Below are positions 51,501 to 62,500 of a stretch of 64,000 bases of DNA, in pieces. The notes beneath the pieces were generated by a model. The model ran no database searches. It was not told the DNA's origin and saw only the letters and a list, made by a program, of their open reading frames with translations. The position numbers were made by a program, and so were the translations under genes. Each line of letters starts with the position of its first letter. The stretch's first letter is position 1. This DNA is from Streptomyces sp. S4.7 (lineage in GTDB: Bacteria; Actinomycetota; Actinomycetes; Streptomycetales; Streptomycetaceae), in NCBI RefSeq assembly GCF_010384365.1, contig NZ_CP048397.1, positions 7,569,683 through 7,633,682 on the forward strand, read 5' to 3'.

Positions 51501-54500
51501 CGTGAGGAGTTGATGTGCGGTCTCTTCGCCGAGGTGCTCGGTCTTGAGTCCGTGGGTGTGGACGACGGGTTCTTCGTCCTGGGTGGGCATTCGCTGTTGG
51601 CGACGCGTCTGGTGGCGCGGGTGCGGTCCGTCCTCGGGGTCGAGGTCGCGGTGCGGGATGTGTTCGAGAACGCGACCCCCTCGGCGCTCGTGCGGGTGCT
51701 GGAGGAGCGGGCGGGTCGCGTGCGGCCTGGAGTGTGCGCGGTGAGCCGCCCGGCACAGGTCCCGGTGTCGTTCGCGCAGCAGCGCCTGTGGTTCCTGCAC
51801 CAGTTGGAGGGGCCCAGCCCCACGTACAACATTCCGCTGGCGCTGCGTCTGTCCGGCCCCCTGGACGTCGCTGCTCTGCGGGCGGCGCTGGGCGACGTCG
51901 TCACGCGGCACGAAAGCCTGCGCACCGTGTTCGCGGATTCGGAGCGCGGGGGTGTCCAGGTCGTACTCGACGCCGCAGTACCGGAGTTGGCGCTGCGGGA
52001 AGTGGACAGCGGGGAGCTGGACGCCGCGGTGGTCGATGCGGCGCGGTACGCCTTCGACCTCGCCACGGAGGTGCCGTTGCGGGCAGAGCTGCTGCGTGTC
52101 GCCACGGGCGAGCATGTGTTGGTGGTGGTGGTGCATCACATCGCGGCCGACGGAGGGTCGCTGGGTCCGCTGGCGCGTGATCTGACGCGTGCGTACGCGG
52201 CACGTGCGGCGGGTCGGGAGCCGGTGTGGGCCGAGTTGCCGGTGCGGTACGCGGACTACGCGTTGTGGCAGCGTGAGGTGCTTGGTTCCGAGGACGATGC
52301 GGGGAGTCTGGTCGCCGAGCAGCTGGCTTACTGGCGAGATCAGTTGGACGGCCTCCCGGAGGAGCTGAGCCTCCCCGTCGACCGTCCCCGCCCGGCGGTC
52401 GCCTCACACCGTGGTGCACGGGTGACGTTCGAGGTGCCCGGCGAACTGCACACGCGCTTGCGTGAGTTGGCGCGGTCGCAGGGGTGCAGCATGTTCATGG
52501 TGGTGCAGGCGGCGGTGGCGTCGCTGCTGTCGCGTTTCGGTGCGGGCGAGGATGTGCCGATCGGTTCGCCGGTCGCGGGCCGTACGGACGAGAGTCTGGC
52601 CGATCTGGTGGGTCTGTTCGTCAACACGCTGGTGCTGCGCACCGACCTGTCGGGGAATCCGACGTTCGTGGAGTTGCTGGGTCGGGTGCGGGAGACGGAT
52701 CTTGCGGCGTACCAGCATCAGGACGTCCCGTTCGAGCGCCTGGTCGAGGCGCTGAACCCGGCCCGCTCCCTCGCCCGGCACCCCCTCTTCCAGACGATGC
52801 TGACCTACAACACCAAGGACGAGCCGGTCGACGCCGCCGTCCCCGGTCTGCACGTTGGCGGGATGGAGTTCGAGACGACCACGGCCCGGGTCGATCTCGC
52901 CTTCTCCTTCATGGATCTCGCTACCGAGGGTCCGGAACGCGCGCTTCGGGGAAGCGTGGAGTACGCCACCGATCTGTTCGACGCGCAGACCGTCGACCAC
53001 CTCCTTTCCGGCCTGATGCGGCTTCTCGAGCAGGCGACGGCCAAGCCGGCCGCACGGCTCCTCTCGCTCGACGTCGTACCGGCCGAGGAGTTCGAGCGGG
53101 TGGTGCGGGTGTGGAATGAGACGGATGTGGTTGTTCCGTCGGGTTCGTTGGTGGAGTGGTTCGAGGCTCGGGTGGGTGAGCGGGCGGGTGCGCTCGCGGT
53201 GGTGTGTGGTGGGGAGCGGGTTGCGTACGGGGAGTTGAACGGGCGGGTCAATCGCCTTGCGCGGTTGCTGGTGGGCCGTGGTGTGGGTGTGGGTTCTGTG
53301 GTGGGGGTGGTGTTGCCGCGTTCGGTGGATCTGGTGGCGACGTTGTTGGCGGTGTGGAAGGTCGGGGGTGTGTATGTGCCGTTGGATCCGGAGTTTCCGG
53401 AGGAGCGGTTGGCGTATGTGGTGGGGGACGCCGACCCGTTGGTGACGGTCACGGTGGAGGCTCTGGTGCCGCGTCTGCCGGGGCATGCGTGTTGTGTGGT
53501 GCTGGATGATGTTGGTGTGGTGGGGGAGTTGGCGGGTTGCGGGTCGTCGGATGTGGGGGTTTCGGTTTCGTCTGAGGCTGCGGCGTATGTGTTGTATACG
53601 TCGGGGTCGACGGGGCGTCCGAAGGGTGTGGTGGTGTCTCGGGGTGCTTTTGAGAATTTTGTGGTGGGGATGGATGCGGTGGTTGGGGTTGGTGTGGGGG
53701 ATGTGCTGTTGGCGGTGACGACGGTGGGGTTCGATATTGCGGGGTTGGAGTTGTTGGTGCCGTTGGTGCGTGGTGGTGTGGTTGTGGTGGCGGGTGATGG
53801 TGTTGGTCGTGATGTGGAGTTGGTGCGTGGCCTGTTGGAGCGGGAGGGTGTGTCGGTGGTGCAGGCGACGCCGTCGTGGTGGCGTGGTGTGTTGGACGGT
53901 GTGGGGCAGTCGGGTGTGTTGTCGGGTGTGCGGGCGTTGGTGGGTGGTGAGGCGTTGCCGGCGGAGGTGGCGTCGGGTCTGGTGGGGGTGTGTGCTTCGG
54001 CGGTGAATGTGTATGGGCCGACGGAGACGACGGTGTGGTCGACGTCGTTCGGTCTGTCGGATGCGGTGGTTGGTGGTGGTGTGCTGCCGATTGGTGGGCC
54101 GGTTGCCAATACGCGGGTGTATGTGCTGGATGCGGGGTTGCGTCCGGTTCTTCCGGGTGTGGTGGGTGATTTGTATGTCGCCGGTCGGGGTGTGGCTCTG
54201 GGGTATTGGGGTCGTGCGGGATTGACGGGTGAGTGTTTCGTCGCGGACCCGTTCGGCCCCTCGGGGGCCCGTATGTACCGCACGGGTGACGTCGTTCGTT
54301 GGAAGGGGGACGGCGATCTGGTGTTCGTCGGTCGGGCGGATGATCAGGTCAAGTTGCGTGGTTTCCGTATTGAGTTGGGTGAGGTCGAGGCCGTTGCGGT
54401 GGAGCTTCCGTCCGTTGCGCAGGCTGTCGCGATGGTGCGGGAGGACCGCCCGGGGGATCGGCGCCTGGTCCTCTATGTGAAGTCTGCGGACGACCGGAGT

Positions 54501-57500
54501 CCGGCCGAGGTACGTCGTCATCTCCAGTCGAAACTGCCGGAGTACATGGTGCCGTCGGTGGTGGTGGAGCTGGATTCGGTGCCGTTGACGCCGAACGGGA
54601 AGGTGGATCGCAAGGCGCTTCCGGTTCCGGACTGGGAGGGTGTGTCCGGCGGTTCGCGGGTTGCGGGTGATCCGCGTGAGGAGTTGATGTGCGGTCTCTT
54701 CGCCGAGGTGCTCGGTCTTGAGTCCGTGGGTGTGGACGACGGGTTCTTCGTCCTGGGTGGGCATTCGCTGTTGGCGACGCGTCTGGTGGCGCGGGTGCGG
54801 TCCGTCCTCGGGGTCGAGGTCGCGGTGCGGGATGTGTTCGAGAACGCGACCCCCTCGGCGCTCGTGCGGGTGCTGGAGGAGCGGGCGGGTCGCGTGCGGC
54901 CTGGAGTGTGCGCGGTGAGCCGCCCGGCACAGGTCCCGGTGTCGTTCGCGCAGCAGCGCCTGTGGTTCCTGCACCAGTTGGAGGGGCCCAGCCCCACGTA
55001 CAACATTCCGCTGGCGCTGCGTCTGTCCGGCCCCCTGGACGTCGCTGCTCTGCGGGCGGCGCTGGGCGACGTCGTCACGCGGCACGAAAGCCTGCGCACC
55101 GTGTTCGCCGAGGGCGAGGCGGGAGCGTCTCAGGTCGTACGGAGCTCCGTCGCACCGGAGTTGGCCGTACAGGACGTCGATGACGCGTCCTTGGATGCCG
55201 AGGTCCTGAAGGCCGCGCGGTACGCCTTCGACCTAGCCGCCGAGATCCCCCTCCGTGCCGAACTGCTGCGCGTGGCCGCCGAGGAGCACGTCCTTGTCGT
55301 CGTGGTGCACCACATCGCGGCCGACGGCGGCTCCCTGGGCCCGCTGGCCCGGGACCTGACGCGCGCCTACGGGGCACGCGTCGACGGACGGGCCCCGGAG
55401 TGGGCCGAACTTCCCGTGCAGTATGCGGACTACGCGCTCTGGCAGCGCGGCGTACTGGGTTCGGAGGATGACCCGGAGAGTCTGGTCGCCGCACAACTCG
55501 CCTACTGGCGTCGTCAGCTGAGCGAGCTTCCGGAGGGGCTGAGCCTCCCGGCCGACCGCCCCCGTCGCACCGCCGCCTCGCACCGGGGCGCCCGGGTGAC
55601 GTTCGAGATCCCCGAGAAGCTTCACGCCCGACTGCGTGAGTTGGCGCGGTCGCAGGGGTGCAGCATGTTCATGGTGGTGCAGGCGGCGGTGGCATCGCTG
55701 CTGTCGCGTTTCGGTGCGGGCGAGGATGTGCCGATCGGTTCGCCGGTCGCGGGCCGTACGGACGAGAGTCTGGCCGATCTGGTGGGTCTGTTCGTCAACA
55801 CCCTCGTGCTGCGCACCGACCTGTCGGGGAATCCGACGTTCGTGGAGTTGCTGGGTCGGGTGCGGGAGACGGATCTTGCGGCGTACCAGCATCAGGACGT
55901 CCCGTTCGAGCGCCTGGTCGAGGCGCTGAACCCGGCCCGCTCCCTCGCCCGGCACCCCCTCATCCAGATTCTCATCACCTATAACACCCATGCTCAGACA
56001 CAGCAGTTGTCGGACGAGGCTGCGGGCTCGACGACCGTCTCCGCGTACCCGTTCGCCACCGACACGGCACGCATGGACCTCGCGTTCACGTTCACCGAAC
56101 GCCCCGGCGGCGACGGCATCACCGGCCTGCTGAACTACGCCACCGACCTGTTCGAGGAGGAGACCGCCGCCCGGCTGGTGTCGGCGCTGCACCTGCTGCT
56201 CGGTGCGGTCGTCACCGACCCGCACCTGCCGGTGTCCCGCGTCCCGGTCCTCCCGCAGGACGAGGTCAAGCAGATCGTCCAGGGCTGGAACGAGACCGGC
56301 GGTACGGCGGCCACGCGGCTGACCGTCGTCGAGCGGTTCGAGCGGCAGGTGGCCGCCACCCCCGACGCGGTCGCCGTCGCCTCGGGTGCCGACGGGATCA
56401 GCTACGCCGAGCTCAACGCGCGGGCCAACCGGATCGCCCGCGTCCTGGCCGAACGCGGTGTCGGCACCGAGACGTTCGTCGGCATCCTGCTGCCGCGCGG
56501 CACGGACCTCGTCGCCGCGCTGCTCGCCGTGTGGAAGGCCGGCGGCGCCTACGTACCGGTCGACCCCGACTACCCTGCCGAGCGCGTCGACTACATCCTC
56601 GGCGACGCGGCCCCCGCGCTCACCGTCACTACCTCCATCCTCGCCGCCCATGCCCCGGGCGTTGTAATGGAGTTGGACAGCCCGGAGTCGGTCCGCGCCC
56701 TCGACGCCGCCGACCCGGCGGACCGCAGCGTCGCGGCTCCGCAGTCCGCCGCGGCGTACGCGATCTACACCTCCGGATCGACCGGCCGCCCCAAGGGCGT
56801 CGTGGTGTCGCGACAGGGAGTGGCCGCCCACCTGGCGTTCTCGACCGGGGCGTACCCTGACATGGCGGGCGTGTCGCTGGTCGGCTCGTCGGTGGCGTTC
56901 GACCTCACCGTGACGGGCCTGTACACGCCGCTGCTGGTGGGCGGCTGCGTCTGGCTGGGTGAGTGGGACTCCGACGAGCCGGTGCCGCCCGCCGTCACCG
57001 CCGCGGGCGGGACGAGCGTTGCGAAGGTGACCCCGAGCCACCTGTCCGTACTGCCGCTGATGCCGCGGCAGATGGTGCCCACCGGCACCCTCGTCGTCGG
57101 CGGCGAGGCGCTGAGCGGTGCCGTCCTCGACAGCTGGCGGGCCGACCATCCACAGGTCACCGTCGTCAACTCGTACGGTCCGACCGAGACCGCGGTCAAC
57201 TGCTGCCAGTACGTGCTGCGTCCGGGCGAACAGGCGCCCGCCGGGGACGTGCCGATCGGCCGTCCGCTCCCGCACGCGCGGGCGTACGTGCTCGACGGCT
57301 CGCTGAGCCCGGTGCCGCCCGGAGTCGCGGGCGACCTGTACATCGCCGGCGCCGGAGTCGCACGCGGCTACCGCGGGCGCGCGACGGCGACGGCGGAACG
57401 CTTCGTACCCGACCCGTTCGGGGAGCCCGGCACGCGGATGTACCGCACCGGCGACATGGCGCGCTGGACCCGCGGCGGCGAGCTGGTCTTCGTCGGCCGG

Positions 57501-59558
57501 GCCGACGACCAGGTCAAGGTCCGCGGCTTCCGCATCGAGCTCGGCGAGATCGAGACCGCGCTCGCCGCACACCCGGCGGTCACCCGGGCCGTGGCGGTCG
57601 TGCGCGAGGACCTGCCCGGTACGCGCCGGCTCCTCGCCTACGCAGTCACCGACGAGGACACCGGCGAGCTCCGCGGACATCTGCGCCGCAGCCTCCCCGC
57701 GTACATGGTCCCCGCGAGCGTCATCGCGCTGACCGAGCTGCCGCTGACACCCAACGGCAAGGTGGACCGGGCCGCGCTGCCCGCGCCCGTGGACGCCACC
57801 GCGCTGTCGCGGGCGCCGCGCGGGGAGCGCGAGGAGCTGCTGTGCGGACTTTTCGCCGAGATCCTCGGGCTCGCGGAGGCTGGAGTCGGCGTGGACGACG
57901 GCTTCTTCGAGCTGGGCGGCGACAGCATCCTGTCGATCCAGCTCGTCTCCCGCGCCCGGCGCAGCGGCGTCGGCCTGTCCGTGCGGGACGTGTTCGAGCA
58001 CCAGAGCCCGGCGGCCCTCGCCGAGGTCGCGGACTGGTCGGGTCAGGGCGCCGCGGCGGACGTGGTGGACGAGCCCGTCGGCACGTTCCCGCCGCTGCCC
58101 ATCGTGGCGCGCATGGTGGAACGCGGCGGCGACTGGCGCGGCTACAACCAGTCCCGCGTGGTGCGCACCCCGGCGGGCCTGACCGAACCGGCGCTGCTGC
58201 GAGGCGTGCAGACGCTGCTGGACCATCACGACGTACTCCGCTCGCGCCTCACCGCCCCGTCCGCCGACGGCCCCGGTGCACAGCGCGCCCTGGAGTCCGA
58301 GGTGCTGCCCGTCGGCGCCGTACGGGCCGGGGACTGCGTCGTCCGCGTGGACGCGTCTGGCGGTGCGGGGGAGGAGGAGTGGTCCGCCCTGGTACGTACG
58401 GAGGCGGCACGGGCCCGCGAGGCACTGGACCCGGCCGCCGGGGCGATGGTGCGGCTCGTCTGGCTCGATGCCGGTCAACTCCGCTCCGGAGCACTGGTGT
58501 TCGTGGCGCACCACCTCGTCGTGGACGGGGTGTCCTGGCGGGTGCTGCTGCCCGACCTGGCCAAGGCGGCCGGGCCGGGGGACACGGCCCTGGCGCCCGT
58601 CGGCACGTCGGTGCGCCGCTGGTCGACGGAGCTCGCGGCGCAGGCCGCGTCCCCGGAGCGGCTGGCGGAGCTGCCCCGGTGGGAGTCGGTGCGCGACACC
58701 GCCCCGCTCGTCGGCAACGGCGCCCTCGACCCCGTACGGGACACCCACGGCACGGCGGGGCACCGCACCACCGAGCTGCGGCCCGAGCTGACGCGGACCG
58801 TGCTGACCCGCACGGCGGGGTTGTTCAACGCCGGTGTGGACGACGTCCTGCTGACGGGCTTCGCCCTGGCGCTCTCGCGCTGGGCGGGCCGCGAGGAGCA
58901 CTCCTGGGTGCTGGACCTGGAGAGCCACGGCCGCGACGAGAACCTGCTGACCGGTGCCGAACTGTCGCGCACCGTCGGGTGGTTCACCACCCAGTACCCG
59001 GTACGGCTGGAGGCCGGACCCGTGGCCTGGAGCGACGTCACCGCGGGCCGCGAGGCGGTCGGCGAGGCGATCAAGCGGGTCAAGGAGCAGCTGCGCGGCA
59101 CCCCGGGGCGGGGCACCGGATACGGGCTGCTCCGCCACCTCGCCCCCGGCACCGCCCGGATTCTGGCGGCCCATCCGCAGCCGCGGATCGGTTTCAACTA
59201 CCTGGGCCGGTTCACCACCTCCGCCACCGACGAGGCGGGCGGCGACTGGACGGTCCTGGCCGGCGGCGTCGCGGGCCAGCCCGCGACCGCGCCGCTCGCC
59301 CACGTCCTGGACGTCAATGCCGCCGCCCAGCAGGACCCCGACGGCGGCCTCGTCCTGCGCGTGAACTGGACCTGGGCGAGCCGGCTCCTTCCGGAGACCG
59401 AGGTGGAGGCGCTGGCCGGCCTGTGGACGCAGGCCCTGGCGGGCATCGCCGCGTACACCGAAGACCCGGGGGCCGGCGGACTCACCCCGGCCGACGCGGC
59501 GCTGACCTCGCTGAGTCAGGAAGAGCTGGACCTGCTCGAAGACGATTGGGAGATCTGA
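48594..59558 (+). CDS. NRPS 3: three modules (Gly, Gly, D-Asp/Asn)
   Basis: This 3,654-residue synthetase reads C-A-T-C-A-T-C-A-T-E. C8 is of the D-donor type (HHILWDG, His144/145), as required after NRPS 2's epimerase; C9 (His1181) and C10 (His2239) are ordinary. Carrier serines are Ser1000, Ser2058 and Ser3111; E10 His3306. A8 and A9 are identical in protein sequence, with code DILQLGVVWK (Gly). A10 reads DLTKVGSVNK, close to Asp codes, with Asn possible. A8-T8 with the start of C9 and A9-T9 with the start of C10 are a near-perfect 2-kb duplication. Its T/G-rich codons (GTG, TTG, GGT, GGG) contrast with the GTC/CTC/GGC usage of the rest of the gene. The protein ends with a docking-type tail (LSQEELDLLEDDWEI). 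The start overlaps NRPS 2 (ATGA). Confidence 0.93.
49908..51934 (+). repeat. Copy 1 of the 2,027-bp Gly A-T exchange unit
   Basis: This copy covers the end of the C8-A8 linker, all of A8 and T8 and the first part of C9. It matches 53082-55108 at a constant offset of 3,174 bp. The only difference I found is T at 51047 against A at 54221, which is synonymous (Gly GGT/GGA). Both borders are abrupt. Confidence 0.95.
52459..52787 (+). repeat. Copy 1 of a second, shorter near-identical tract (C9)
   Basis: About 329 bp in the second half of C9 match 55633-55961 in C10 at the same 3,174-bp offset, with a few synonymous differences. The 524 bp between this tract and the large repeat are clearly diverged, so the two condensation domains are mosaics. 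Confidence 0.85.
53082..55108 (+). repeat. Copy 2 of the 2,027-bp Gly A-T exchange unit
   Basis: This copy covers A9, T9 and the first part of C10. See copy 1 at 49908-51934. The identical borders in the C-A linker and inside the following C domain define one A-T-partial-C segment. Confidence 0.95.
55633..55961 (+). repeat. Copy 2 of the shorter near-identical tract (C10)
   Basis: Partner of 52459-52787. Identity ends where C9 reads HPLFQTMLTYN and C10 reads HPLIQILITYN. Confidence 0.85.
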
Positions 59559-59560
59559 GC

Positions 59561-62500
59561 ATGAGCACGCAGAAGCGCGGCATCGAGGGCGTGTTCCCGC
59601 TGTCCCCCCTGCAGGAGGGCATCCTCTTCCACAGCGCGTACGACGAGCGCGAACTCGACGTCTACACCGTGCAGATCGTCTTCGACCTGGAGGGCGCGGT
59701 GGACCGGGACGCACTGCACGCCGCGGCGTCGGCACTGCTGCGCCGCCACCCGAACCTGCGCGCCGCGTTCCGCTACGAGGGGCTGTCGCAGCCGGTGCAG
59801 GCGGTGGCGCGGACGGTGGAGACGCCGTGGCGCGACGAGGACGTCTCGGCCGCCGCCGACCCGGAGTCCGCCGCCGCGGCCCTCGTCGAGGAGGACCGCT
59901 GGACGCGCTTCGACCTGCGCCGCCCGCCGCTGGTCCGCTTCCTGCTGATACGCCGGGGCGAGGGCCGCTTCCGCTTCGTCCTGACCCACCACCACATCCT
60001 CTGGGACGGCTGGTCCACCCCGGTCCTGCTGCGCGAGCTGATGACGCTCTACCGGCAAAGCGGCGACGACCGCGGCCTGCCGCGCGTACCTCCGTACCAG
60101 GACTACCTGCGGTGGCTCTCCCAACGGGACCGGGACGCCTCCGAGCGCGCCTGGCGCGAGGCGCTGGACGGCCTGGACGGGCCCACGCTCCTCGCTCCCG
60201 GACCGCGCCCCGTGCGGGTGCCCGAGCAGGTCCGCGCGACCGTGGACCGCGAGACCACCGCCGCGCTCACCCGGCGGGCACGCGAGTGGGGCGTCACCCT
60301 GAACACGGTGGTACAGGCCGCCTGGGCGCTCGTGCTGTCCTGGACGACCGGACGCTCCGACGTCGTCTTCGGGGCCACTGTCTCCGGCCGCCCTGCCGAA
60401 CTCCCGGGCATGGAACGGATGGTGGGCCTCCTCCTCAACACCGTGCCCGTACGGGTCGCGGTCGACGCCCGCGCCTCCCTGCGCGAGCTGGCGGTACGCC
60501 TCCAGCGGGAGCAGTCGGCCCTGGTGGAGCACCAGTACGTCAGCCTCGCCGAGATCCAGCGCTGGGCCGGCCACGGCGAACTCTTCGACACCGCCACGGT
60601 CTTCGAGAACTACCCGGTCAGCGCCGAGGGCATGGCGGACGGCTCCGGCGAGGAGCTCCCCGTGAAGGTGATCGGGGCCGTTGTGCGCGACGCCACGCAC
60701 TACGCGCTCGCCCTGATCATCGAGCCGTCCGACGCACTCGGACTGCGGCTCAGCCACCGCCCGGACGCGGTCGGCACCGAACTGGCCCGCGCGACCGTAC
60801 GGCGCCTGACCGCCGTGCTGTCCGCGATGGCCGCCACCCCCGACCACGCCACCGGCTCCCTGGAACTGCTGGACCCGGCCGAACGCGACACCGTCCTGCG
60901 CCGCTGGAACGACACCGTCGCGCCGCTGCCGCCCGGCACGGTCTCCGACTGGTTCGAGCGGCAGGCCGCCGCCACGCCCGCGGCGACCGCCGTGACGTCC
61001 GGCCAAGACCAGCTGTCGTACGCCGAGCTGAACGACCGCGCGAACCGGCTCGCCCGGGTGCTGCGCGCCCGCGGCGTACGCGCCGAGTCGTTCGTCGGCG
61101 CCCTGCTGCCCCGCGGCACCGAGCTGCTGGTGACGCTGCTCGCGGTGTGGAAGGCGGGCGGCGCCTACGTTCCGCTCGACCCCGCCTATCCGGCCGACCG
61201 GCTGGCGCACGTCGTGGGCGACGCCCGGCCCGTACTGACCGTCACCACCCGCGAGTTGGCCGACCGGCTGCCCGGCGCCGCCGCCCGGCTGGAGCTGGAC
61301 GCGCCGGGCACGGCCGCCGAGACCGCGGCGGCGGACCCGTCCGACCCCGGCGTCGCCGTACCCGCGTACGCCGCCGCGTACGCCATCTACACCTCCGGCT
61401 CGACGGGCCGCCCCAAAGGCGTCGTCGTGCCCAGGGCGAACGTCGCCAACCTCGTGGCGTGGGCCCACCGCGAGTGGGGCGCCGAGCGGCTCGCCCGGGT
61501 CGTGTGCTCCACGTCGACGAGCTTCGACGTCTCGGTCTTCGAGCTGTTCCCTCCGCTGACATGCGGCGGCACGGTGCGGCTCGTGGACAACGCGCTGTCC
61601 CTCGCGGAGCCCGCCGTGACCGAGGGCGCCGACCTCGTCAGCGGCGTGCCCTCCGCCCTCACCCACGTCCTCACCGGCCACGACGTGCGCTGGGACGTGG
61701 GCACGGTCGTCCTGGCCGGCGAGGCGTTCACCGCCGCGGCCCTGGAGACGGTCCGCGCGGCCGCGCCCGACGCCCGCGTCTACAACTGCTACGGGCCCAC
61801 CGAGGCCACCGTGTACGCGACCGTCTGGCGTGACCGCGACGACGACGGCAGCCCGGACATCGGCGTGCCACTCCCCAACACCCGTGCTTACGTACTCGAT
61901 CCGCTGCTCCGCCCGATGCCCCCCGGCGCCGTCGGCGAGCTCTACCTCGCCGGCGCCGGTGTCGCCCGCGGCTACCTGGGCCGGGCCGCGCTCACCGCGG
62001 ACCGGTTCGTCGCCGACCCGTTCGGCGACGGCGGCGCGCGCATGTACCGCACCGGCGACCTGGTGCGGTGGACCGGCGACGGCGCGCTCACCTACCTCGG
62101 CCGGGCCGACGACCAGGTCAAGGTCCGCGGCTTCCGCATCGAGCTCGGCGAGATCGAGACCCACCTCGCCCGGCACGACGACGTCGCGCAGGTGGTGGCC
62201 GCGGTCCGGGAGGACCGCGCCGACGGCCCCGAACTGATCGCCTACGCCGTACGCCGCCCCGGCCACAGCGGATCCGACCTGCGGGAGCACCTGCGCACCC
62301 GCCTGCCCGACCACATGGTTCCGGCCGCCGTCGTCGACCTCGACGCCCTGCCGCTCAACCCGAACGGCAAGGTCGACCGCGCCGCGCTCCCCGCACCCGA
62401 ACGCCGCCTCGCCGCCTCCCGCGACCCGCGCGACCCGCGCGAGGAGATCCTGTGCGAGCTGTTCGCGGAAGTCCTCGCGCTGCCGTCCGTCGGCGTCGAC

